Assembly (NCBI GenBank): GCA_963779055.1
Contig: CAVZWN010000002.1
Coordinates: 1-64,000, forward strand
From: Sulfurimicrobium sp963779055
Lineage (GTDB): Bacteria > Pseudomonadota > Gammaproteobacteria > Burkholderiales > Sulfuricellaceae
Direction: 5' to 3'
Length of the DNA stretch: 64,000 bases
Every line of letters starts with the position of its first letter. Positions within the stretch are counted from its first letter, which is position 1. The notes under the pieces were generated by a model. It saw only the letters and a program-made list of their open reading frames with translations. It ran no database searches and was not told the origin of the DNA. The position numbers and the translations under genes were made by a program. Shown here piece by piece: positions 16,016-24,805 of the stretch.

Positions 16016-16803
16016 GGAGGCGTGGATACTTCAAGTTGCTGCTGCATTTCAAAGCGGTCTTCACCACGTTGCAACTGAACCGCTGCCACCCACTTGCCGG
16101 GCAGCATCATGGTTACTTGACCACGATAGGCACCAGGATCTGTTTCCACCAGATCCATAATCTGTTCCGGTTCTGTCAGTCCTGGCCGCACGATGGCCAG
16201 CTTGACCGTTGCACCCCGCAACGGCTGGGAATTGCTGTCCCGTGCATTTACTGAAACGCCGGCCACGTCTCCCTGCCTGACACCATCCAGTCCTATGAGC
16301 ACGACTTCCCAGCCCAATCTGCGCTGTTTCTCTGCGTTTTTCATGAACTGATTGATTGTCTTGGCCGCTTCCTCGCCATGCGGCACCACGCCGGAAAAAG
16401 CAGTGTGAACCGGCGTTGAAGACTTTTTAGTGGGCACCGGCAGCATCCACTTGGCAATACCCGGCGGCACACCCTGCCCGGCTATCAGCAACAGGCTGCC
16501 ATCGATGACAAATAGCAGCAGAAAGAAAGCGATGATCAATTTAGGCCCCCAGTGCAGCCGCTTCGCGACACCGGGTTTGTTCTCGCCAATCACTGTCAGC
16601 GCCGTTGCGGTGGCCAGAAACACCGCGACGTGCATGGAAACCACATCGCCTCCCGGCCATTTTATGATGCTTATCGCCAAATAGCCTGTTACGGAGATCG
16701 TTCCGCTGATCACGCCCCGCCAGTAATTACTGACCCCAAATGCTCGCAGCACGTAATACAGGGCGACTATCAGTAAAGCGCCACCAAAGAGAGTCTGAAA
16801 CAT
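16012..16803 (-). CDS. ccoH: CcoH/FixH-like protein with extra N-terminal membrane domain
   Basis: The C-terminal half contains the FixH-like region: a membrane segment near residues 88-110, then WEVVLIGLDGVRQGDVAGVSVNARDSNSQPLRGATVKLAIVRPG and DPGAYRGQVTMMLPGKWVAAVQLQRGEDRFE, which resembles the periplasmic FixH domain. At 263 residues it is clearly longer than typical FixH. The first 85 residues add about three further membrane helices (YYVLRAFGVSNYWRGVISG, MHVAVFLATATALTVIG). It lies exactly where ccoH is expected, between ccoG and ccoI. Either this is a lineage-specific fusion or a small membrane gene has merged with ccoH. Confidence 0.8.
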   Translation of the reverse strand: MFQTLFGGALLIVALYYVLRAFGVSNYWRGVISGTISVTGYLAISIIKWPGGDVVSMHVAVFLATATALTVIGENKPGVAKRLHWGPKLIIAFFLLLFVIDGSLLLIAGQGVPPGIAKWMLPVPTKKSSTPVHTAFSGVVPHGEEAAKTINQFMKNAEKQRRLGWEVVLIGLDGVRQGDVAGVSVNARDSNSQPLRGATVKLAIVRPGLTEPEQIMDLVETDPGAYRGQVTMMLPGKWVAAVQLQRGEDRFEMQQQLEVSTPP

Positions 16804-16820
16804 GATATGGGCTCGTAATT

Positions 16821-18254
16821 TTATTCGTGCTTGTAATCGAATCGAGTTTTCATGTGCAGCGCCTGTTCAGAGTTGCTTTTTGGCGTCACTACAAACTCGA
16901 ATTGATGGGTATTTTCCGCCTGTTGTGGCGGCAGGGAAACGCCCGCCTGCACAATCAGGCTTTTTCCTGCGTGCAAACGTACCTCACTGAAATTACCCAC
17001 ATCCAAAGCCTGTTGCGGCACACCTTGTACGCTGATTGCATAAACTTCGTCTTCTGCCGACTTATTGGTGATGCGCACCTGATAGCGATTGCGTATATTC
17101 CCATCCGACAGCATCACGAAGAGAGGCTGACGCACCTGCTGCACCGCAGCGTCAATGCTGCTGCGACTACCTATGCTGCTGATCAGCGCGACGGTCATGA
17201 TTACCAGAGCCGCCCCCCAACCGATGATTTTAAGCCGTTTCCAGTCGAGTCTGGGCTTGGCAGGCACTGGCAACGCAAGATTCGCCTCGGAATCGTAACG
17301 AATCAGTCCGCGCGGATAGTTCATGGAATCCATCATGTTATTGCAGGCATCAATGCAAAGTCCACATGCAATGCACTGGTACTGCAGTCCATCGCGGATG
17401 TCGATCCCAGTCGGGCACACCTGTATGCACAGTTTGCAGTCGATGCAGTCGCCATGCCCTTTGGCCTCGCGTTCTTCCTGCGTTCTCAGGCCTGCGCGCG
17501 GGATCGCCCGACCCTCCCGGCCCTCCCCTCGACGGCTATCATAGGCCACCGCCATTGTTTCCGGATCGTACATCACGCCCTGAAAGCGTGCATAAGGGCA
17601 CATGTAAAGGCAAACCTGCTCACGGGCCCAGCCCGCTGCAACATAAGTCGAGAGCGTCAGAATCAGGGTCGTGAAGTAGGCCACGCCCGGTGCCTTTCCG
17701 GTCACAAAGCGCACGAGCAGGTCTGGCGCATAACCGTAGTAGAGGACAAAGGTGAGCGCCGTCCAGAACGAAAGTAGCAGCCACAATGTGTGGGTTAGCG
17801 TTATCTTGAGGACTTTCTCGCCATTCCATGCCTGCTTGTAAAGGCGCTGGCGGGCGGGCCTTTCTCCCTGGACCAAATTTTCAATCGCGATGAATGCATC
17901 GGTCCACAGGGTCTGAAAACAGAAATATCCGCAAAAGGCGCGGCCGATCAGGCCAGTCGCGAAGAACAGCAGGGCGCCCGCGATAAACAGCAGCAGAGAA
18001 AGCCAGAAAACATCCTGCGGATAAACGACCAGATCGAACAAATAGAATTTGCGCCCCGGCAGATCAAACAGCACGCTCTGTGATGGCGCCTCGTGACCGC
18101 GCTGCCAGGGCAGCCACGGCAACAGAAAATACACGCCGTATGCCAGTGCCAGTGTCGCCCACTTGAAAGTCCGGAACTTGCCTTTTACCGAACGGGGAAA
18201 AATTGGGATGTGTTTCTGGTAAAGCGATGAGGTTTCTTGATCTGCCATGTCCAT
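16821..18254 (-). CDS. ccoG: Cytochrome c oxidase accessory protein CcoG (RdxA/FixG)
   Basis: Membrane-bound iron-sulfur protein implicated in Cu(II) reduction during cbb3 assembly. The 477 residues have about five membrane helices. Two ferredoxin-type motifs are CIDCKLCIQVCP and CIACGLCIDAC near residues 255-300, and a C-terminal Ig-like periplasmic domain (FixG_C) follows. The further Cys pairs in FCGYFCF and QVCLYMCPYARFQG are also conserved in this family. A hairpin separates it from ccoP. Confidence 0.96.
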   Translation of the reverse strand: MDMADQETSSLYQKHIPIFPRSVKGKFRTFKWATLALAYGVYFLLPWLPWQRGHEAPSQSVLFDLPGRKFYLFDLVVYPQDVFWLSLLLFIAGALLFFATGLIGRAFCGYFCFQTLWTDAFIAIENLVQGERPARQRLYKQAWNGEKVLKITLTHTLWLLLSFWTALTFVLYYGYAPDLLVRFVTGKAPGVAYFTTLILTLSTYVAAGWAREQVCLYMCPYARFQGVMYDPETMAVAYDSRRGEGREGRAIPRAGLRTQEEREAKGHGDCIDCKLCIQVCPTGIDIRDGLQYQCIACGLCIDACNNMMDSMNYPRGLIRYDSEANLALPVPAKPRLDWKRLKIIGWGAALVIMTVALISSIGSRSSIDAAVQQVRQPLFVMLSDGNIRNRYQVRITNKSAEDEVYAISVQGVPQQALDVGNFSEVRLHAGKSLIVQAGVSLPPQQAENTHQFEFVVTPKSNSEQALHMKTRFDYKHE

Positions 18255-18269
18255 TTTCCTGAAAAGACA

Positions 18270-18292
18270 AGGGCCCGCTTTTGGCGGGCCCT
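18270..18292 (-). terminator. Hairpin between ccoP and ccoG
   Basis: Stem AGGGCCCGC / GCGGGCCCT with loop TTTTG on the plus strand; on the transcribed minus strand it is followed by CTTGTCTTTT. It could partly terminate ccoNOQP transcription before ccoGHIS or stabilise the upstream mRNA. Confidence 0.6.
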
Positions 18293-18324
18293 ACAGTATA
18301 TCAGGATATCCTAATATTTGATGA

Positions 18325-19242
18325 TTACTTGGAACCGCCGCCCAGACCATGCACATAAGCTGTCAGCAGCTTGATCTGCTCTGGCTTGAGGCGGGTTTCC
18401 CAGGCCGGCATGACGCCGCGGCTCAGGCCATTCGCAATTACTTGCCGGATCACTTCGACTTTCTTTTCAGCGCTATCCTGAGCCGGCACATCTGCCCACA
18501 GCCAGATTTTGTCGGTCAGATTTGCGGAACCGAGGGCCTGGCGTCCCTTGCCATTGTTATCGTGGCAGTAGTAGCAGGCGGCAGCATCACCATGAAATAG
18601 CGCATCACCCGCTTTTACCTTGGCCGCATCCGCCTTTTCGCCGGAGAGCGAAGCAACATAATTGGCCAGATTGTCCAGTTGCTCGTTGTTCAGCACTTCC
18701 TTGAAAGCGGGCATGTAGCCGTTACGCCCCTTGGCAATGCTTTCCTGAATCTTGTCGTGTGAACCGCCATAGAGCCAGTCATCGTCGGTCAGATTGGGGA
18801 AGTAAGCCATTTTCCCCTGCCCGCCCGCCTGATGACACGGAGCGCAGTTATCGGAAAAAATAGCCTTGCCTGCAGAATTAATGAAACTGGTCAGTTCAGG
18901 ATCTTTGGCAATCTGCTCGAAGGAGGTTGCGTTAACCTTGTCAAAATAAGGCTTCTGCATCTCCGCTGCTTCATTCATGTCCTTCATCAGCTGAGCGCGG
19001 GTATTCCAGTGCCACGACTTTTCTTCACCCTTGTCGTTGACGTAGGTCACCGTATTGAAGCCTGTGGTGAACTGTTTGCCGACTGGCCATGCGGGATAAA
19101 TCATCCAGTAGATGATGGACATAACCACCGTGGCATAGAACCCCATCAACCACCAGGACGGCAACGGGTTATTGTACTCCTGCAGATCGTCATCCCAGAC
19201 GTGGCCTGTAGTTTGTACGCTTTGCGGTTTTTGCTGACTCAT
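18325..19242 (-). CDS. ccoP: cbb3-type cytochrome c oxidase subunit III (diheme cytochrome c)
   Basis: Electron-entry subunit of cbb3 oxidase. The 305 residues have an N-terminal segment with the Trp-Asp-Asp-Asp-Leu-Gln-Glu-Tyr-Asn-Asn-Pro-Leu-Pro motif and a membrane helix (WWLMGFYATVVMSIIYWMIY). Two cytochrome c domains follow with CAPCH near residue 135 and CYYCH near 225, together with axial-Met regions NGYMPAF and SRGVMPAW. The start overlaps the ccoQ stop. Confidence 0.97.
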   Translation of the reverse strand: MSQQKPQSVQTTGHVWDDDLQEYNNPLPSWWLMGFYATVVMSIIYWMIYPAWPVGKQFTTGFNTVTYVNDKGEEKSWHWNTRAQLMKDMNEAAEMQKPYFDKVNATSFEQIAKDPELTSFINSAGKAIFSDNCAPCHQAGGQGKMAYFPNLTDDDWLYGGSHDKIQESIAKGRNGYMPAFKEVLNNEQLDNLANYVASLSGEKADAAKVKAGDALFHGDAAACYYCHDNNGKGRQALGSANLTDKIWLWADVPAQDSAEKKVEVIRQVIANGLSRGVMPAWETRLKPEQIKLLTAYVHGLGGGSK

Positions 19243-19427
19243 TATTTCGCTTCCTTAGTATCCGAATCCTCATCGAGGAATGGTATGTCCTTGTGAGATT
19301 CCAGGCGCTCGCCGCGTTTCTTGCTGCCAAATACATAAATCAGCACCAGGCAGAAAATGATGAAAAATATCAGCAGCGCGAGCGGCTTGGTATTTTCTTC
19401 TCTGGAAAACCACTGTAACCATTCCAT
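19242..19427 (-). CDS. ccoQ: cbb3 oxidase subunit CcoQ
   Basis: A 61-residue small subunit with one membrane helix (LALLIFFIIFCLVLIYVFG) followed by a basic KKRGERLE segment and an acidic tail with IPFLDED. Length, topology and position between ccoO and ccoP fit CcoQ, which stabilises the interaction of CcoP with the core complex. The stop overlaps the ccoP start. Confidence 0.92.
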   Translation of the reverse strand: MEWLQWFSREENTKPLALLIFFIIFCLVLIYVFGSKKRGERLESHKDIPFLDEDSDTKEAK

Positions 19428-19442
19428 CTAGCCACCCTACAT

Positions 19443-20186
19443 TTAGCGGAACTTGACGAACTCGTCGTTATCGTACTTGCTGAAGTCCACCATGGTGCCC
19501 AGCACCTGCAAGTAGGCCACCAGTGCGTCCATTTCGCTAACGCTGCTGCGATCGCCGTCAAAGTTACCGGCCTGAGCCTGATCGATCACGTTCTTCTGCG
19601 CATCCGGAATATGCAGAGTTTTGGCCACATCCGCGCCAAAATCCTTGACGTTCCTGTCGTATTCGCCCTGAGTCAGGGAATAAGGCACGCCCACCTGACG
19701 CAGCGCCTTGAGACGCTCTGCCATATCGGAATAATCCAGCGCCGTTGTCATCAGCCATGGGTAACGCGGCATCACGGATGGCGGCACCATGGATTTCGGG
19801 TCGATCAGATGCTGCACGTGCCAGTCATTGGAATACTTCTTGCCCACGCGCGCCAGGTCCGGGCCGGTGCGCTTGGAGCCCCACTGGAACGGGTGGTCGT
19901 ACTTGGATTCAGCAGCCAGCGAGTAGTGGCCGTAACGCAGCGCCTCATCACGGAACGGACGGATCATCTGCGAATGGCACAGGTAACAGCCCTCACGCAC
20001 ATAAATGTCACGGCCACGGGACTCCAGCGGGGAGTAAGGCCGCACGCCATCCACCTTTTCCACCGTATCCTTGATGAAGAACAACGGCGCGATTTCAACC
20101 AGCCCGCCGATGCTGATGGCGATCATGGTCGCGATCAGCATGAGGCCGACGTTTTTTTCAATCCATTCGTGTTTGAAATTAAACAT
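19443..20186 (-). CDS. ccoO: cbb3-type cytochrome c oxidase subunit II (monoheme cytochrome c)
   Basis: Membrane-anchored cytochrome c subunit. The 247 residues show an N-terminal anchor (VGLMLIATMIAISIGGLVEI), then the CcoO signature RDIYVREGCYLCHSQMIRPF with heme motif CYLCH near residue 70. GPDLARVGKKYSNDWH and the methionine region KSMVPPSVMPRYPWL follow. It lies 67 bases downstream of ccoN and 15 upstream of ccoQ. Confidence 0.97.
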   Translation of the reverse strand: MFNFKHEWIEKNVGLMLIATMIAISIGGLVEIAPLFFIKDTVEKVDGVRPYSPLESRGRDIYVREGCYLCHSQMIRPFRDEALRYGHYSLAAESKYDHPFQWGSKRTGPDLARVGKKYSNDWHVQHLIDPKSMVPPSVMPRYPWLMTTALDYSDMAERLKALRQVGVPYSLTQGEYDRNVKDFGADVAKTLHIPDAQKNVIDQAQAGNFDGDRSSVSEMDALVAYLQVLGTMVDFSKYDNDEFVKFR

Positions 20187-20253
20187 ATTATTTCTCGCTT
20201 AAATCTTATGCTCCAGGCGGCGGCGAAGCCGTCCGCCCGCTCCCGTTGCTAAC

Positions 20254-21702
20254 TTATGCAGCCGCCTTGGCGGGGTTCAGTTCCAGCTTTGAACCCTGGC
20301 TATTGGCCTGACGGATGGTCATGTAGGTGTTGAACACCATCAGCAACATGCCGGTCAGGAAGAACATGCCGCCAATCGCGCGCATCGCGTAGTAGGGATG
20401 CATTGCGGCCACGGACTCGGCAAAGGAATACTGCAGGTTGCCGAAGTCATCGAAAGCGCGCCACATCAGACCCTGCATGATGCCCGAGATCCACATTGCG
20501 GTGATGTACAGCAGGGTACCGATGGTAGCCAGCCAGAAATGCATATTGATCAGCTTTTCGCTATACATCTTGGTATCCCACAACTTGGGAATCAGGTGGT
20601 ACAGGGAGCCGAAGGAAATCATCGCCACCCAGCCCAGCGCGCCGGAGTGGACATGGCCCACGGTCCAGTCGGTGTAGTGGGACAACGCGTTCACGTCCTT
20701 CAGCGACATCATCGGACCTTCAAAGGTGGACATGCCGTAGAACGACAAAGCCACGATCATGAAGCGCATGATGGGGTCGGTACGCAGCTTGTCCCAGGAC
20801 CCGGACAGCGTCATGATGCCGTTGATCATGCCGCCCCAGGAAGGCAGCAGCAGCATGATGGAGAACGTCGCAGCCAGAGTGGAAGTCCAGTCCGGCAGCG
20901 CGGTCCAGTGCAGATGGTGCGCGCCCACCCACATGTAGAGGAAGGACAGGGCCCAGAAGTGCACGATGGACAGGCGGTAGGAATAAATCGGACGGCCAGC
21001 CTGCTTGGGCACGAAGTAGTACATCATGCCGAGGAAAGCGGCGGTCAGGAAGAAGCCCACTGCGTTATGACCATACCACCACTGGGTCATGGCGTCCTGG
21101 GTGCCCGCAAACAGACTGTAGGACTTGAGCGTAAACAGGCTTACCGGCACGGCCAGGTTGTTGAAGGTGTGCAGCAGAGCAGTCGCCAGAATGAAGGACA
21201 GGTAGAACCAGTTGGCCACGTAAATGTGCGGCTGCTTGCGCTTCATGATGGTGCCCACGAAAACGATCAGGTAGGTGACCCATACCACTTCGATCAGCAG
21301 ATCGATCGGCCATTCCATTTCCGCATACTCGCGGCCCTGGCTGTAACCCATCACATAGCTGAGCGCGGCCAGTACGATGACCGCCTGCCAGCCCCAGAAA
21401 GTGAAGCTTGCCATGCCATCACCGAACAGGCGAGCCTGACAGGTACGCTGTACCACATAGTAGGAGGTTGCAAACAGGGCGCTGCCGCCAAAGCCGAAAA
21501 TCACGGCACCGGTATGAACCGGGCGCAGGCGGCCGAAAGTGATATATGGCAAATCAAAGTTCAGGAACGGCCAGGCCAGTTCGGAGGCGATATACACACC
21601 CACGAGCATACCGACTGCGCCCCACACCAGAGCCATGATCGTAAATTTCCGGACAATATCGTAGTTATATTGTTCGGTACCTGCGACGCCAACTGCCGCC
21701 AT
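20254..21702 (-). CDS. ccoN: cbb3-type cytochrome c oxidase catalytic subunit I
   Basis: Heme-copper oxygen reductase core of the high-affinity C-type oxidase. The start at 21702 is chosen because AAGGAGAGAG lies directly upstream; a longer frame to 21729 lacks such a site. The sequence has about 12 membrane helices. Metal ligand regions include FGRLRPVHTGAVIFGFGG, YGHNAVGFFLTAAFLGMMYYF, IVHFWALSFLYMWVGAHHLHW and HYTDWTVGHVHSGALGWV. First gene of ccoNOQP. Anaerobic or microaerobic induction by FNR is inferred from the adjacent regulator and a candidate upstream site. Confidence 0.97.
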   Translation of the reverse strand: MAAVGVAGTEQYNYDIVRKFTIMALVWGAVGMLVGVYIASELAWPFLNFDLPYITFGRLRPVHTGAVIFGFGGSALFATSYYVVQRTCQARLFGDGMASFTFWGWQAVIVLAALSYVMGYSQGREYAEMEWPIDLLIEVVWVTYLIVFVGTIMKRKQPHIYVANWFYLSFILATALLHTFNNLAVPVSLFTLKSYSLFAGTQDAMTQWWYGHNAVGFFLTAAFLGMMYYFVPKQAGRPIYSYRLSIVHFWALSFLYMWVGAHHLHWTALPDWTSTLAATFSIMLLLPSWGGMINGIMTLSGSWDKLRTDPIMRFMIVALSFYGMSTFEGPMMSLKDVNALSHYTDWTVGHVHSGALGWVAMISFGSLYHLIPKLWDTKMYSEKLINMHFWLATIGTLLYITAMWISGIMQGLMWRAFDDFGNLQYSFAESVAAMHPYYAMRAIGGMFFLTGMLLMVFNTYMTIRQANSQGSKLELNPAKAAA

Positions 21703-21854
21703 AACTCTCTCCTTTTGTTTTTGAAGCACGCCACAACATCACTACCACCGTGGCGCATCGACCTTCCCGCCCGGCCTCAGACATCTTTCAACGACTACTT
21801 CTGACAAAGACGTAGAACTACCAAGCAATATAGCCCGAAATGAGCATAAAAACC

Positions 21855-21868
21855 CTGACCAATGTCAA
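21855..21868 (-). promoter_or_regulatory. Candidate FNR/ANR-type operator upstream of ccoN
   Basis: Plus-strand CTGAC-CAAT-GTCAA (minus TTGAC-ATTG-GTCAG) has the 5-4-5 dyad layout of the TTGAT-N4-ATCAA box, with one mismatch in the better half and two in the other. It lies about 150 bases before the ccoN ATG in the gap 21703-21929. Weak by sequence; context supports it. Confidence 0.35.
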
Positions 21869-21929
21869 CTTTACATAGTTATTTTGACTGACAAAACAAA
21901 AGATGCGCCCGAAAAGACTTACGGGGCTA

Positions 21930-22700
21930 CTACTTTGCGGGTGTTGAACCGCCTCTTGACATCGCCAGCAGCCGTTCCGGCTGATTCAGATGCACGATAC
22001 GCCGCTGAGTGGAAATCAGGGACTCGCCCTCAAAACGGGAAATGACACGGCACACGGTTTCTTCGGCCAGGCCCAGATAATTGCCAATATCGCTGCGCGA
22101 CATGCTGAGCTTGATTTCTTCAGCAGATTGGCCATGGCGCTCAAGGCGCTGGGAAAGGCTGACGAGGAAACTGGCAAGCCGCTCTTCCGCCCTTTTTTTC
22201 CCCAGAAGCAACATCATGTCCTGATGATGATCTATTTCCCGGCTCATGATCTTGAGCATCTGACGCTGAAGCCCCGGCACATGCTCCACCAGGTCTTCAT
22301 AGCGATCAAATGGCACTTCGCATACACGGGTCGTTTCAAGGGCCCGGGCTTCGCTGTTATAACGATCGGAGACCAGCGAGTTAAGGCCCATCAACTCTCC
22401 GGCGACATGGAAACCGGTTACCTGAATTCGCCCGTCATCCGTCAGAACGGAAGTTTTCACCGAACCGCTACGGATCGCGAAGACCGCGCGAAAAGGTTCG
22501 CCTATGGAAAACAGCGGCTCTCCACGCTTGTAGGTGCGCCGGTTTTTTACGAGGGTGTTAAGCAGACTGAGATCCGTATCCCCGCCTACAGCCGAACACA
22601 GGCTGTAGATCCCGCAATCCGAACAGGCAATCGGTGCGCATGCATCCTTCTCGGATTTGGCAGCATTGATACGTTTGATAGGAAAACCGACCGCTAGCAT
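21930..22700 (-). CDS. fnr: FNR-type oxygen-sensing transcriptional regulator
   Basis: Crp/Fnr family regulator of 256 residues. The N-terminal cluster ligands are C26-X2-C29-X5-C35 (CSDCGIYSLC), with C127 (TRVCEV) as the fourth, matching the [4Fe-4S] FNR class; an additional C21 is present. The cyclic-nucleotide-like barrel spans about 45-150 and a helix-turn-helix follows (SRSDIGNYLGLAEETVCRVISRF). The recognition helix reads E-T-V-C-R where E. coli FNR has E-x-x-S-R, a Ser-to-Cys change at a base-contacting position. It lies between an Rrf2 regulator and ccoN on the same strand, consistent with control of the cbb3 operon. Confidence 0.92.
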   Translation of the reverse strand: MLAVGFPIKRINAAKSEKDACAPIACSDCGIYSLCSAVGGDTDLSLLNTLVKNRRTYKRGEPLFSIGEPFRAVFAIRSGSVKTSVLTDDGRIQVTGFHVAGELMGLNSLVSDRYNSEARALETTRVCEVPFDRYEDLVEHVPGLQRQMLKIMSREIDHHQDMMLLLGKKRAEERLASFLVSLSQRLERHGQSAEEIKLSMSRSDIGNYLGLAEETVCRVISRFEGESLISTQRRIVHLNQPERLLAMSRGGSTPAK

Positions 22701-22706
22701 GGCAGA

Positions 22707-23162
22707 TCAGGCATCAAAGGCCGCATGCGGCAGATCGGTGATACGATATTTTCCGCTTTGCACGGCGATGGCCAGCTTTTCAAGCGTCTGTTCATGCAGC
22801 ATGTGAACGACTTTTTCCTTAATCGGCTTCCAGCGTGCGTGCATAGGACAGGCGGTTTCATCGCTGCAAACCTTCAGACCCAGGACACAGTCATCGGTAA
22901 AGCCCTTGCCCTCCGTCAGCACCAGCACCTGCATCAGATCGGTTTTTTCCATCTCTTCGCGCAGGCAAAAACCACCCAGGCGACCGCGAAAAGAATAAAG
23001 CAGATTACCTTTACACAGGTTTTGCATGATTTTTGCCAGATAGGCAGACGGGACGCCCAGATGCGCGGCAATTTCGCGGTTCAGCACAGGTTCGCCACGC
23101 GGTTGAGTGGCAATGTAGATCAACGCCTGAATAGCGTATTGACTGGTTCTGGAGAGTATCAT
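22707..23162 (-). CDS. Rrf2-family transcriptional regulator with Fe-S-type cysteines
   Basis: A regulator of about 151 residues with an N-terminal winged helix (ILSRTSQYAIQALIYIATQP, LGVPSAYLAKIMQNL) and three cysteines in C-X6-C-X5-C (CVLGLKVCSDETAC), the place where IscR and NsrR bind an iron-sulfur cluster. The ATG at 23162 is preferred; an upstream TTG at 23183 is possible. The cysteine spacing is not exactly that of E. coli IscR, so I do not name it. It lies 6 bases before fnr on the same strand, so the two are probably co-transcribed. Confidence 0.88.
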   Translation of the reverse strand: MILSRTSQYAIQALIYIATQPRGEPVLNREIAAHLGVPSAYLAKIMQNLCKGNLLYSFRGRLGGFCLREEMEKTDLMQVLVLTEGKGFTDDCVLGLKVCSDETACPMHARWKPIKEKVVHMLHEQTLEKLAIAVQSGKYRITDLPHAAFDA

Positions 23163-23233
23163 AGACGCGTAATTATGACGCAATTCAGGGATTTGTAAAG
23201 GACGGCGCTATCCTGAATCCACGCAAAACTCAC

Positions 23234-23921
23234 TTATATCAACCCAGGCAAACGCAGGCACTGCGCAACCCTTGCTGGATCGGGCGCAGCCTCGTATTCC
23301 ACCACACCCAGAAGAGGCGCGCCAAGGCGCTGCCGCAGCGCCTCCAGATTCGGCCCGAAGTGCGCCATTTCCGGATCGATGCGATTCGCCACCCAGCCGG
23401 CGAGCGTCAATCCCCGTGAGTGAACGGCGTCCGCCGTGAGCAAGGCGTGGTTCAGGCAGCCCAGCCGCATACCGACTACCAGCACCACGGGCAAACCCAG
23501 CTTCTGAGCCAGGTCGGCGCTATCCTCATGTGAATTCAGGGGCACCCTGAAACCGCCAACCCCCTCGACAACCACCACCTCGGCACGCCCGGACAGTTCC
23601 AGAAATGCTTCCCGGATACGCTCCAATCTCGACAATGACGCCGGCTTCTTCCGCAGCAACATGAGGTGCAACCGGGGGGATAAAAGCATAGGGATTAATC
23701 AGCTCGACGGAAGCCCGCACACTGGAAGCCTGCATCAGGGCCGTCACATCGCCGCACACCAGCCCTTGAGACTGCTTTTGGCATCCAGCAGCGACTGGCT
23801 TCATGCCCAGCGCAGTTTTCCCGGCAAGGCGAAAAGCATGCAGCAGGGCACAGGAAATCAGGGTCTTGCCGACATCGGTATCTGTGCCGGTGACAAATAA
23901 GCCTTTGGCGGCGGCCATCAT
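23234..23921 (-). pseudogene. bioD: Dethiobiotin synthetase, one frameshift
   Basis: Forms the ureido ring of dethiobiotin from diaminopelargonic acid, CO2 and ATP. The N-terminal frame has Walker A GTDTDVGKT and MKPVAAGC, and runs to PHVAAEEAG. The sequence then continues in another frame with LERIREAFLELSG, the conserved VEGVGGFRVPLN, and LGLPVVLVVGMRLGCLNHALLTADA to the stop at 23234. The shift falls at about 23630-23660. All catalytic motifs survive when the frames are joined. The start overlaps the bioC stop, keeping the operon layout intact. Confidence 0.88.
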
Positions 23922-24805
23922 CTTCCGCGCTGGCCGGGCGTTGGCATCTGGACCACCTGCCGCCCATCCGGCAATTGATTTGGCGCCCAGGCATGGCCGT
24001 AGATGACTTCGTAGGTTGCAGGCAGCTTGTCATCCTGGCGCAGTTTTTCGTATTCGGCTTCCATGCGCTTCCAGGCGCTTTTGCCTGCCAGTCCCTGGCG
24101 TCGTCCCTGGGTTGCATTGTGCGCCCCCAGCGCCTTGAGGTCGCGCATCAGGCTGGATGCGGTATCGTAGGTCAGGGTGAAATACTCCATATCCATGACT
24201 GGCTCGGCAAACCCCGCCCGCATCAGGGCATCGCCAATATCGTGCATATCCTGAAAGCGGCTGACGTGGCTGTAGCCATCGGCCTGGCTGAAGGCCTGGC
24301 GCAGTTCCCTGAGCGTGTCCGGGCCGAAGGTGCTGAACATCAGCAAGCCATTGGGTGCCAGCACCCGGCGCATGCCGTTGAAACTTGCATCCAGATCATT
24401 GCACCACTGCAGCGCCAGACTGGACCAGAGAAAGTCCACGCTGCCGGATTGCAGCGGCAGCGCCTCGAGGTCACCGCAGACATAAGTGGGAACAGGGGAT
24501 TTTGCTGGCAGCATTTTTTGCCACCATGCCGGTCGCACACCGCGGGCAATTTGCAGCATGCCGAGGGCAAGATCGAGCGAAATCAGCCGCGCATCGGGAA
24601 AATGTCCCTGCAACAGGGGGCGGGCGTAGCCGGTGCCGCAGCCTGCATCGAGAATCGCGGCTGGATGATATTTGATAAATTGCAGGCGTTCCGCCATGCG
24701 ATCGGCCACCGTGCGCTGCAGCACCGCCACCTGGTCATAGCTCGCCGCCGCCCGTTCGAAGGAGCGCCGCACCTGGCTTTTATCGATCAGAAACGCGTCT
24801 GTCAC
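23918..24805 (-). CDS. bioC: Malonyl-ACP O-methyltransferase
   Basis: SAM-dependent methyltransferase that methylates malonyl-ACP to start pimeloyl synthesis for biotin. The 295 residues contain the class I motif ILDAGCGTGYARPLL near residue 52, the acidic LISLDLALGML, and a BioC-like PNGLLMFSTFGPDTLRELR segment near 155. Stop and start overlap bioD and bioH by 4 bases on each side. The substrate assignment rests on the operon with bioH and bioF. Confidence 0.93.
   Translation of the reverse strand: MTDAFLIDKSQVRRSFERAAASYDQVAVLQRTVADRMAERLQFIKYHPAAILDAGCGTGYARPLLQGHFPDARLISLDLALGMLQIARGVRPAWWQKMLPAKSPVPTYVCGDLEALPLQSGSVDFLWSSLALQWCNDLDASFNGMRRVLAPNGLLMFSTFGPDTLRELRQAFSQADGYSHVSRFQDMHDIGDALMRAGFAEPVMDMEYFTLTYDTASSLMRDLKALGAHNATQGRRQGLAGKSAWKRMEAEYEKLRQDDKLPATYEVIYGHAWAPNQLPDGRQVVQMPTPGQRGR

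Noticed and set aside
20398..21804. Long open frame antisense to ccoN
   Set aside because: His/Gln-rich shadow translation of the conserved ccoN gene, which explains the region.
21875..21895. TTTTGACTGACAAAA as a second FNR box
   Set aside because: The spacing between TTG and CAA halves is five, not four, and it lacks the TTGAT core.
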